Below, piece by piece: positions 24,233-31,389 of a stretch of 34,375 bases of DNA. How positions within the stretch are numbered: the stretch's first letter is position 1; each line of letters begins with the position of its first letter. Location of the stretch: positions 1 to 34,375 of the forward strand of contig CBJMMB010000028.1 of NCBI GenBank assembly GCA_966430775.1, given 5' to 3'. Source of the stretch: Dyella_B sp966430775. Lineage in GTDB: Bacteria > Pseudomonadota > Gammaproteobacteria > Xanthomonadales > Rhodanobacteraceae. A model generated the notes under the pieces. That model worked only from the letters and a program-made list of their open reading frames with translations. It searched no databases and was not told the origin of the DNA. The translations under genes were made by a program, and so were the position numbers.

Positions 24233-26830
24233 ATGCAAAGAAAGCTTCCGCGTCTCGCAGCAATCATTGGCCTTCTGCTTACTGCAGCCAGCTTCGCGCA
24301 GAACACAACACCAGACAGCAAAGCCGCCGCGCTCGTCGCCAAGATGACCCTGGCTGAAAAAGTCTCGCAGCTGCAAAGCGGCGCACCGGCCATTCCGCGC
24401 CTCGGCATCGCCGCCTACGACTGGTGGAGCGAGGGCCTGCACGGCATCGCCCGCAACGGTTACGCCACGGTTTTTCCGCAAGCCATCGGCCTGGCCGCAA
24501 GCTGGGATACCGGGCTGCTGCAGCAAGTGGGCACCACCGTATCCACCGAGGCGCGTGCGAAGTTCAACGCGATCGGCGCTGGCCACGATCATCCACGCTA
24601 TGCGGGCCTGACCATCTGGTCGCCCAACATCAATATCTTCCGCGATCCACGCTGGGGCAGGGGACAGGAAACCTACGGCGAAGATCCGTACCTCACCGGC
24701 CAGCTTGCCGTGCATTTCGTTCGCGGCATTCAGGGTGACGATCCGGCGCATCCGCGCGCCATCGCCACGCCCAAGCATCTGGCCGTGCACAGTGGACCGG
24801 AAGCCGGCAGACACGGCTTCGATGTGGATGTATCGCCGCACGATCTGGAAGCCACCTATCTGCCTGCCTTTCGCGCCGCCATTACCGAAGGTCGCGCCGA
24901 CTCGGTGATGTGCGCGTACAACGCGCTGCACGGCACGCCGGTGTGCGCGAACAGCGATCTGCTCACCACGCACCTGCGTCATGCTTGGGGCTTCCGCGGG
25001 TTTGTCGTTTCCGACTGCGATGCGGTCGATGACATGACCAAGTTCCATTATTTCAAGCCGGACAATGCGCAATCGTCCGCGGCGTCGATCCAAGCAGGCA
25101 CCGATCTCGATTGCGGACTTGCGTATGCCGATCTGCAGGAGGCGGTGCAAAAAGGCTACATGAAGGAAGCGGTGCTCGACACCGCACTTACGCGCCTGTT
25201 CGCTGCGCGCTATCGCCTGGGCGAATGGGGCGGCGATGCGAGTCCTTATGCCAGCATCGGCATGGATCAGGTGGACAGCGCCGCGCATCGCAAGCTCGCC
25301 TTGCAGGCCGCGCTGGAGTCGATCGTGCTGTTGAAGAACGACCATGGCGCATTGCCGTTGCGCAATGGCGCGAACGTGGCGGTGATCGGTCCCAACGCCG
25401 ACACGCTGGAAACCCTGGAAGCCAATTATCACGGCACAGCGCGAGCACCGGTGACGCCGCTGGAAGGCTTGCGCGAGCGCCTGGGTGCGGAGCGCATCCA
25501 CTACGCGCAAGGCGCGCCGATCGCCGAAGGCGTGCCGGTGCCGATTCCGGAAACCGCCTTGCGCGCGAACGGCCAGCCAGGGCTAGCCGGCGAATACTTC
25601 ACCAATACGGATTTCAGCGGCAAACCGGCTGTGACGCGCACGGACCGGACGATCGATTTCGACTGGGATCACGTCGTACCCGCCGACGCCTTGCACGCCG
25701 ATCACTACGCCGTGCGCTGGAGCGGCGAATGGCTGCCGCCGGCGCCGGGCGACTACACGCTCGCTGTGCACGTGGATCGCTGCTTCGATTGCAACAAGCA
25801 GCACGATCCGCTGCGCCTGTATATCGACGGCAACAAAGTGCTGGACGACAGCGGCGACAACACGCACATGCAGGCCACGCTGCACGCGACCGATGCGCAG
25901 CCGCATGCGATCCGTCTGGAATACGTGCACAGCGGCCAGGACCAGGGCGTGCGCCTGCAATGGTTGGCCCCTGACGAAGCGCAGCTGGCCAAGGCTCAGG
26001 CTGCCGTAAACAATGCGGACGCGATCGTGGCGTTCGTCGGTCTTTCGCCGGATGTGGAAGGCGAAGAACTGAGCATCGACGTGCCCGGCTTCAACGGTGG
26101 CGATCGCACGGATATCGGCCTGCCGCAACCGCAACAAGCCTTGCTCGAACGCGCGTCGGCCAGCGGCAAGCCGCTGATCGTGGTGCTGATGTCCGGCAGC
26201 GCCGTCGCACTCAACTGGGCCAAGGCGCATGCCGACGCCATCGTGGCGGCGTGGTATCCAGGCGAAGAAGGCGGGCGCGCCATCGCGCAGGTGCTGGCGG
26301 GCGACTACAACCCCGGCGGACGCCTGCCAGTGACGTTCTATCAATCCACTCGCGATCTGCCGCCGTTTGTCAGCTATGCCACGCAAGGGCGTACGTACCG
26401 TTATTTCGAAGGCACACCGCTTTATCCGTTCGGCTATGGCTTGAGCTACACGCATTTCGCGTATGCAGAACCGCAACTGTCGACTACAACGCTGGATGCG
26501 GGTGGGAAACTCACCGTCAGTGCCGTCGTGCGCAACGAGGGCGATCGTGAAGGCGACGAAGTCGTGCAGGTTTACCTGGACGCGCCGGACGATCCGTTGG
26601 CGCCGCGACATGCGCTGGTTGGTTTTCAACGCATCCATCTGGCCAAAAAGGAGAGCCGTCGCGTGAGCTTCGAACTGACGCCGCGGCAGCTCAGTGTCGT
26701 TGATGCGGCCGGCGAGCGTGCCATGAAGGCGGGACACTATCGCGTATTTGTCGGTGGAGGCCAGCCTGGCGATGCGGAGGGCGTGACGGCGACGTTTGCC
26801 ATCGACGGTCGCATGGTGTTGCCGAAGTAA
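24233..26830 (+). CDS. Secreted GH3 glycosidase with PA14 domain (beta-glucosidase/beta-xylosidase type)
   Basis: The 865-residue product has a signal peptide (ending TAASFAQ). The N-terminal GH3 barrel carries YDWWSEGLHGIAR (62-74), DPRWGRGQETYGEDPYL and KHLAVHSGPE, with the nucleophile Asp261 in FVVSDCDAV. A PA14 domain (about 445-590, GEYFTNTDFSG to RLQWLAPDE) is inserted in the second GH3 domain. It ends with a fibronectin-III-like domain. The YDWWSEGLHG and SDCDAV forms are typical of the GH3 group with beta-xylosidases and arabinosidases, so removal of beta-linked xylose or glucose is likely. ATG at 24233 is preceded by AGGG at 9 bases. It is followed by GH35 in the same direction after 82 bases with a hairpin. 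Confidence 0.9.
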   Translation: MQRKLPRLAAIIGLLLTAASFAQNTTPDSKAAALVAKMTLAEKVSQLQSGAPAIPRLGIAAYDWWSEGLHGIARNGYATVFPQAIGLAASWDTGLLQQVGTTVSTEARAKFNAIGAGHDHPRYAGLTIWSPNINIFRDPRWGRGQETYGEDPYLTGQLAVHFVRGIQGDDPAHPRAIATPKHLAVHSGPEAGRHGFDVDVSPHDLEATYLPAFRAAITEGRADSVMCAYNALHGTPVCANSDLLTTHLRHAWGFRGFVVSDCDAVDDMTKFHYFKPDNAQSSAASIQAGTDLDCGLAYADLQEAVQKGYMKEAVLDTALTRLFAARYRLGEWGGDASPYASIGMDQVDSAAHRKLALQAALESIVLLKNDHGALPLRNGANVAVIGPNADTLETLEANYHGTARAPVTPLEGLRERLGAERIHYAQGAPIAEGVPVPIPETALRANGQPGLAGEYFTNTDFSGKPAVTRTDRTIDFDWDHVVPADALHADHYAVRWSGEWLPPAPGDYTLAVHVDRCFDCNKQHDPLRLYIDGNKVLDDSGDNTHMQATLHATDAQPHAIRLEYVHSGQDQGVRLQWLAPDEAQLAKAQAAVNNADAIVAFVGLSPDVEGEELSIDVPGFNGGDRTDIGLPQPQQALLERASASGKPLIVVLMSGSAVALNWAKAHADAIVAAWYPGEEGGRAIAQVLAGDYNPGGRLPVTFYQSTRDLPPFVSYATQGRTYRYFEGTPLYPFGYGLSYTHFAYAEPQLSTTTLDAGGKLTVSAVVRNEGDREGDEVVQVYLDAPDDPLAPRHALVGFQRIHLAKKESRRVSFELTPRQLSVVDAAGERAMKAGHYRVFVGGGQPGDAEGVTATFAIDGRMVLPK

Positions 26831-26837
26831 TTTCGTA

Positions 26838-26896
26838 CGTAGGATCAATCATGTCGCCTGAACACGTTGGGTTACGCTGCGCTAACCCAACCTACG
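26838..26896. repeat. Hairpin related to repeat family A, between GH3 and GH35 genes
   Basis: An inner stem GTTGGGTTA (26866-26874) pairs with TAACCCAAC (26883-26891) around an 8-base loop. Outer CGTAGG (26838-26843) can pair with CCTACG (26891-26896). The shared end CCCAACCTAC ties it to family A copies 1 and 3. Unlike those it sits between genes of the same direction, 17 bases before the GH35 start, so it may affect translation or message decay instead of ending convergent transcripts. Confidence 0.7.
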
Positions 26897-26912
26897 CCGC
26901 ATCGCGGCCTGC

Positions 26913-28766
26913 ATGACTCGTATGTCACAACTATCCAGAAAATTCATCGTCGCGTGCATGCTCGGTATGTTGACGTGGGGCGGGTCTGCCGTCGCAAACA
27001 CGCCCATCACCATCCAGGGCGATCATTTCGTTCGCGCCGGCAAGCCCCACCAAATCATGTCCGGCTCGATGGACTTCCAGCGCATCCCGCGCGCGTACTG
27101 GAAAGATCGTTTGCAGAAAGCCCGCGCCATAGGCTTGAACACGATCACCACCTACGTTTACTGGAACGCGGTCGAACCCAAGCCAGGCCAGTTCGATTTC
27201 AGCGGCGACAACGACGTGGCCGCTTTCGTGCGCCTGGCACAGGAACAAGGACTGGACGTGATTCTCCGCCCCGGCCCGTATGTATGCGCCGAATGGGAGG
27301 CGGGCGGTTTTCCCGCCTGGTTGTTCGCCGATCCGCATCTGCGCGTGCGCACGCAAGATCCGAAATACCTGCAGGCGGTGGAGCGCTACTTCCAGCGATT
27401 GGGCAAGGAACTGGCGCCGTTGATGGCCGCGCATGGCGGACCGATCATCGCCGTGCAGGTCGAGAACGAATACGGCTCCTACGGCGACGATCGCACGTAT
27501 ATGGAGCAGATCCACCAGGCGCTGATCCGCGCCGGTTTCGGTACCGATCTGATGTTCACCTCCGATGGCGCGGACCTGCTGGGCAACGATGCATTGCCCG
27601 GCGTGCTGGCGGTGGTCAACTTCGGTACCGGCGAAGCGAAAGGCGCGTTTGCGAAGCTCAAGGCGTTTCGGCCTGATCAACCACGCATGGCCGGCGAATA
27701 CTGGGCCGGCTGGTTCGATCATTGGGGCGAACCGCATGCCCATACCGATGCCGGCGTACAGACGAAAGAACTGGCGTGGATGCTGAGCCAGGGTTACTCC
27801 TTCAACATCTATATGTTCGAAGGCGGCACCACCTTCGGCTTTATGAATGGCGCCAATTTCCAGGGCAACCCGGCTGATCACTACGCGCCGCAGACCACCA
27901 GCTACGACTACGACGCGCCGCTGGATGAAGCGGGCCGGCCGAAGCCGAAATTTGCGATGTTCCGCGATGCGATCGAAAAAGCCACCGGCATCGAGCCGCC
28001 GCCGTTGCCTGCGCCCACGCCGTTTACGGCGGTTCCCGCGTTCACGCTCACCGAATCGGCATCGCTATGGGACAACCTGCCCGAAGCGGTGACCACCGAA
28101 CAACCGCAGCCGATGGAACAGTTCGGCCAGGCGTACGGCTACATCCTCTATCGCACGCAAGTGAGCGGTCCGGTGAAGACACAGCTTTATCTGGGCGAGG
28201 TACGCGATTACGCGACGGTGTACGTCGATCGCAAGCCGGTCGGTACGGTGGATCGGCGTCTTAAACAGGTGGGACTGCCGATCACGCTCGATGCAGGCAC
28301 GCATACGCTCGACGTGCTGGTGGAGAACACCGGACGCATCAATTACGGGCCGCATCTCGAAGATGGCCGCGCAGGGCTGGTCGATTCGGTGATGCTGGAT
28401 GGCAAGGAACTGCATGGCTGGCAGACCTATCCGCTGCCGATGACCTCGCCGGATGCGATCCGCGGCTGGACCACGCAGCCGGTAAGCGGGCCTGCGTTCT
28501 ATCGCGGTCACTTCAAGCTGACGTCGCCGGTCGACACGTTCCTGGACATGAGCGCGTTCGGCAAAGGCTTCGCCTGGGTGAACGGTCACAATCTCGGACG
28601 CATCTGGGATATCGGCCCGCAGCGTTCGCTGTATTTGCCGGCGCCGTGGATGGAGCAGGGCGACAACACGGTGGTGGTGTTTGATTTGCAGGCGCCGAAC
28701 GGAAGGGCAGTGCGTGGCTCTACGCAGCCGGTCTGGTACGAGCCGGGCGTAAAGACGGGCAAATGA
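26913..28766 (+). CDS. Secreted beta-galactosidase, GH35
   Basis: GH35 enzymes remove terminal beta-galactose (often beta-1,3 or beta-1,4). The 617-residue product has a signal peptide (to about residue 29, GGSAVAN), then the GH35 barrel: MSGSMDFQRIPR (49-60), NTITTYVYWNAVEP, RPGPYVCAEWEAGGFPAWL, the acid/base Glu186 in QVENEYGSYG and the nucleophile Glu262 in MAGEYWAGWFDHWG. Two C-terminal beta-jelly-roll domains follow (about 400-600), ending with FAWVNGHNLGRIW. The ATG at 26913 has no clear ribosome binding site; an ATG 3 codons later is also in frame. It overlaps the sialidase-fold gene by 4 bases. Role: removing galactose from branched glycans in the periplasm. Confidence 0.93.
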   Translation: MTRMSQLSRKFIVACMLGMLTWGGSAVANTPITIQGDHFVRAGKPHQIMSGSMDFQRIPRAYWKDRLQKARAIGLNTITTYVYWNAVEPKPGQFDFSGDNDVAAFVRLAQEQGLDVILRPGPYVCAEWEAGGFPAWLFADPHLRVRTQDPKYLQAVERYFQRLGKELAPLMAAHGGPIIAVQVENEYGSYGDDRTYMEQIHQALIRAGFGTDLMFTSDGADLLGNDALPGVLAVVNFGTGEAKGAFAKLKAFRPDQPRMAGEYWAGWFDHWGEPHAHTDAGVQTKELAWMLSQGYSFNIYMFEGGTTFGFMNGANFQGNPADHYAPQTTSYDYDAPLDEAGRPKPKFAMFRDAIEKATGIEPPPLPAPTPFTAVPAFTLTESASLWDNLPEAVTTEQPQPMEQFGQAYGYILYRTQVSGPVKTQLYLGEVRDYATVYVDRKPVGTVDRRLKQVGLPITLDAGTHTLDVLVENTGRINYGPHLEDGRAGLVDSVMLDGKELHGWQTYPLPMTSPDAIRGWTTQPVSGPAFYRGHFKLTSPVDTFLDMSAFGKGFAWVNGHNLGRIWDIGPQRSLYLPAPWMEQGDNTVVVFDLQAPNGRAVRGSTQPVWYEPGVKTGK

Positions 28767-29806
28767 CATTCACGCGTTCGCTCATGCGCTCGGCGCTAAT
28801 GTCCTTGCTGATCGCCACTGCGCTGCCGGCCATGGCAACCGACCCCATCGTGCTGCGCGAATTCATTGCCGCCACGCCGCCTACGTTGCAAAGCCACGCT
28901 TCCACCATCGTGGAGACGCCGGCCGGCCTCGTCGCCGCCTGGTTCGGCGGCAAGCACGAGCGCGATCCCAGCGTGGGCATCTGGCTGTCGCGCCAAGTGC
29001 AAGGCCACTGGACAGCGCCAGTCCAGGTGGCGAACGGGGAGCGTGCGGATGGGCCTCGCGAACCCACCTGGAACCCGGTGCTGTTTCTGCCACAGCACGG
29101 GCCGTTGATGCTGTTCTACAAGGTCGGCCCCGATCCGCAGCATTGGCGCGGCATGCTCAAGACGTCCAGCGACAACGGCGAACACTGGTCCGCCGCGCGC
29201 GCACTGCCGGCGGGCATACTCGGCCCGATCAAGGACAAGCCCGTGCAACTGGCCGACGGCACCATCGTCAGCCCGTCGAGCACGGAGCAGGGGCGCTGGA
29301 CGATCCACTTCGAGCTCTCCGCCGATGGCGGCACCACCTGGCGGACCAGCCAGCCTGTTCCCAATCCCGATCGTATCGAGGCGATCCAACCCAGCCTGCT
29401 GCGTTGGCCGCATGGAAAACTGCAGGCCATCGGCCGCACCAAGCAGGACCGGTTGTTCTCCACCTGGTCCACCGACGGCGGGCACACCTGGTCGGCGTTG
29501 AAGCTGCTGGACGTACCCAATCCCAATTCGGGTATCGACGCCACCGTGCTGGCCGACGGCCGTGCCTGCCTGGTTTACAACCCGACCATCCACGGTAAGG
29601 ATTGGTGGGACGGCCGCGGTACGCTGGCGGTGGCCCTGTCGGCCGACGGCGAGCACTGGAAGCGGGTGCTGACGCTGGAACAGAGCCCTGGCGCGGAGTT
29701 TTCCTACCCCGCCGTCATCCAGGCCCAGGACGGCCGAATCCACCTGACTTATACGTGGAAACGGTTACGCATAGCGCACGTCGTGATCGATCCGGCACGC
29801 CTTTAG
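28763..29806 (+). CDS. Secreted sialidase-fold (BNR/Asp-box) glycosidase, substrate unknown
   Basis: The 347-residue product has a signal peptide (ending LPAMAT) and a six-bladed sialidase-like propeller (BNR_2 type). Three canonical Asp boxes S-x-D-x-G-x-x-W are visible (SSDNGEHW, SADGGTTW, STDGGHTW) and a degenerate fourth (SADGEHW). WFGGKHERDPSVGIW is the usual first-blade motif of this group. Annotation pipelines often call it exo-alpha-sialidase or neuraminidase, but many BNR_2 proteins act on other sugars, and no sialic acid transporter or lyase is nearby. Its ATG overlaps the GH35 stop (ATGA), so the two are cotranslated and probably act on the same glycan. No lipobox is seen. Confidence 0.85.
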   Translation: MTFTRSLMRSALMSLLIATALPAMATDPIVLREFIAATPPTLQSHASTIVETPAGLVAAWFGGKHERDPSVGIWLSRQVQGHWTAPVQVANGERADGPREPTWNPVLFLPQHGPLMLFYKVGPDPQHWRGMLKTSSDNGEHWSAARALPAGILGPIKDKPVQLADGTIVSPSSTEQGRWTIHFELSADGGTTWRTSQPVPNPDRIEAIQPSLLRWPHGKLQAIGRTKQDRLFSTWSTDGGHTWSALKLLDVPNPNSGIDATVLADGRACLVYNPTIHGKDWWDGRGTLAVALSADGEHWKRVLTLEQSPGAEFSYPAVIQAQDGRIHLTYTWKRLRIAHVVIDPARL

Positions 29807-29860
29807 ACCTGCCCGATCCGCCAAGTGACAAGAAATCTTCAAATTCTGTTGCGTCGCGAC

Positions 29861-29888
29861 TTGCCACGATCTAAACCCCCCGTATAAG
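29861..29888 (+). promoter_or_regulatory. Candidate sigma-70 promoter of glucokinase 2 / TonB receptor 2
   Basis: TTGCCA (29861-29866) and TATAAG (29883-29888) are separated by 16 bases. The string CGATCTAAA in the spacer recurs in the glucokinase 1 promoter region. Confidence 0.5.
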
Positions 29889-29905
29889 CTCTGTACGAAC
29901 TACAT

Positions 29906-29922
29906 ATGAAATGGACATTCGT
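29906..29922. promoter_or_regulatory. Candidate operator S4 downstream of the glucokinase 2 promoter
   Basis: ATGAAATGGACATTCGT fits ATGAA-N7-TTCAT with one mismatch and is part of a longer imperfect palindrome (TATGAAATG...CATTCGTATA). It lies about 18 bases after the -10 box, where binding would block transcription. Confidence 0.45.
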
Positions 29923-30033
29923 ATATGAATGGCGCAGGCATGCGCTGCGGTGCCGGAGGGGTTATGCGAGGTTCGATCCAAAATAGGACTAAGATCGTCA
30001 CAGCTCGACCGGTTTTGGGTACGGGGGCCAAGC

Positions 30034-31152
30034 GTGCGTGACGGCGGCGGCTACGAGCGATACGGTGACGCGCGGAATACTTCCGCCGCGAATGCATTCC
30101 TCGGCCATGACGAGCGCAACGAATCCGCTGCGCTGTCCACACCCGTGATGCAGCCCTCCGCCATGCACGATGCGTTTCTCGCCGCGGACGTCGGCGGCAC
30201 GCATGCTCGCATCGGTCTGATTGCATTTCAACCGGGGCAGGGCGTTCCGGTTACGCTTGCATACCGCATCTATCTATGCGCGGACTTCGAAAGTTTCGAC
30301 GCGATCGTGCGCGCCTTCTGCGATGAGTTTTCGGTGCAGCCGCAGCGGCTTGCACTGGCCTGCGCGGGTTTCCTGCACGAAGGCGAAGTCGTCAACAACA
30401 ACCTGCGCTGGCCGATCGTTCCCGCCCAGTTGGAACAGAGCCTGGCGTTGAGCGAAGTGAAAGTGCTCAACGATTTCGAAGCGCTGGCCTACGGCACGGC
30501 CTATCTGGATCCGGCAAGCACGATTACGCTGCATGATCCTCGCCGCAGCAAGAGTGCCGAAGAAGGCCCGGTGGTGGTGGTCGGCCCCGGCACCGGACTC
30601 GGTGTCGCCGTGCGCCTGCCTGGCACGCCGCCGCAAGTGCTTGCCACCGAAGCCGGACACATCCAATTGGCTGCGCGGGTAGGCCGCGAACAAGCCGTGC
30701 TCACCGAGTTGGTGCCGCCCGATACGCATATTCCTTATGACTCGGTGCTGTCGGGGCCCGGCCTGCTGCGCGTGTACCAGGCGGTTTGCCGTCTCGACAG
30801 CGCATCGGCCGAACTGCGCGAGCCTGCGGCGATTACCGCCGCGGCCTGCGCGGGCGCGAATGCGCAGGCGGTGGAAACCTTGCAGCTTTTCTGCGGATGG
30901 CTCGGCTCCTTTGCTGGCGATCTGGCCATGCTCTACGGCGCAAGCGGCGGCATCTACGTGGCCGGCGGCTTCCTGTCGCGCATGACCGATTTCATGGCCA
31001 GGAGCAGTTTCGTCAGCCGCTTCCTGGACAAAGGCGTGATGCGTCCGTTCCAGCAGACCGTGCCGGTGCATGTGGTCGACCACGCGCAACTGGGCGTGAT
31101 CGGCGCGGCGAGCTGGCTGATGAATCACGCTCCGCAAGCTTTGCAAGAGTGA
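30034..31152 (+). CDS. Glucokinase 2 (Glk family)
   Basis: The product is a paralogue of glucokinase 1: FLAADVGGTHARIGL, LACAGFLHEG, LNDFEALAYGT (catalytic Asp), GPGTGLGVAVR, TEAGHIQLAARVGREQ, VLSGPGLLRVY and IYVAGGFLSRM. All nucleotide- and sugar-binding motifs are intact. The start is uncertain. I choose GTG at 30034, 6 bases after a GGGGG run, giving 372 residues with an N-terminal extension like that of paralogue 1. An ATG at 30148 would give a more compact protein; the frame is also open to an ATG at 29929. The gene precedes TonB receptor 2 by 237 bases, repeating the glucokinase/receptor order seen at 17311-21146. Confidence 0.88.
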   Translation: MRDGGGYERYGDARNTSAANAFLGHDERNESAALSTPVMQPSAMHDAFLAADVGGTHARIGLIAFQPGQGVPVTLAYRIYLCADFESFDAIVRAFCDEFSVQPQRLALACAGFLHEGEVVNNNLRWPIVPAQLEQSLALSEVKVLNDFEALAYGTAYLDPASTITLHDPRRSKSAEEGPVVVVGPGTGLGVAVRLPGTPPQVLATEAGHIQLAARVGREQAVLTELVPPDTHIPYDSVLSGPGLLRVYQAVCRLDSASAELREPAAITAAACAGANAQAVETLQLFCGWLGSFAGDLAMLYGASGGIYVAGGFLSRMTDFMARSSFVSRFLDKGVMRPFQQTVPVHVVDHAQLGVIGAASWLMNHAPQALQE

Positions 31153-31389
31153 TGGGAACGCCTGCGTGCAGGCGATCTTCTTGGCGCATCGACAGGAAGA
31201 CGATGTTCTGAAAACCTGACCGGAGGAACGTACAGATCTTCCACATGACCGATGCCGTTTGACCAATCAGCTTCGGCGCGACCGAAGCACGTATAAACAA
31301 ACAGACCCACACATGCCAGCTTCGACTCGATGAGGAATCAGGGGCGTCGAGGCGGCAGCACCATCGTTTTTTTACCGGGAGGGGACATT
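31153..31389. other. Region between glucokinase 2 and TonB receptor 2
   Basis: These 237 bases hold no gene. A short stem GCCTG/CAGGC at 31160-31173 has no U-tract. A ribosome binding site GGGAGGGG lies just before the receptor start. A separate promoter for the receptor is possible but not clear. Confidence 0.35.

Larger units (their letters stand above)
29807..30033. other. Regulatory region upstream of glucokinase 2
   Basis: These 227 bases hold a predicted promoter (29861-29888) and the operator-like motif S4 (29906-29922). The open frame of glucokinase 2 extends into this region up to 29929, but without a ribosome binding site. No terminator for the sialidase-fold gene is seen. Confidence 0.5.

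Noticed and set aside
29929..30033. Start of glucokinase 2 at ATG 29929
   Set aside because: No ribosome binding site precedes it, it overlaps the promoter/operator zone, and the extra 35 residues resemble no part of Glk. A later start is more likely, though the exact one is uncertain.
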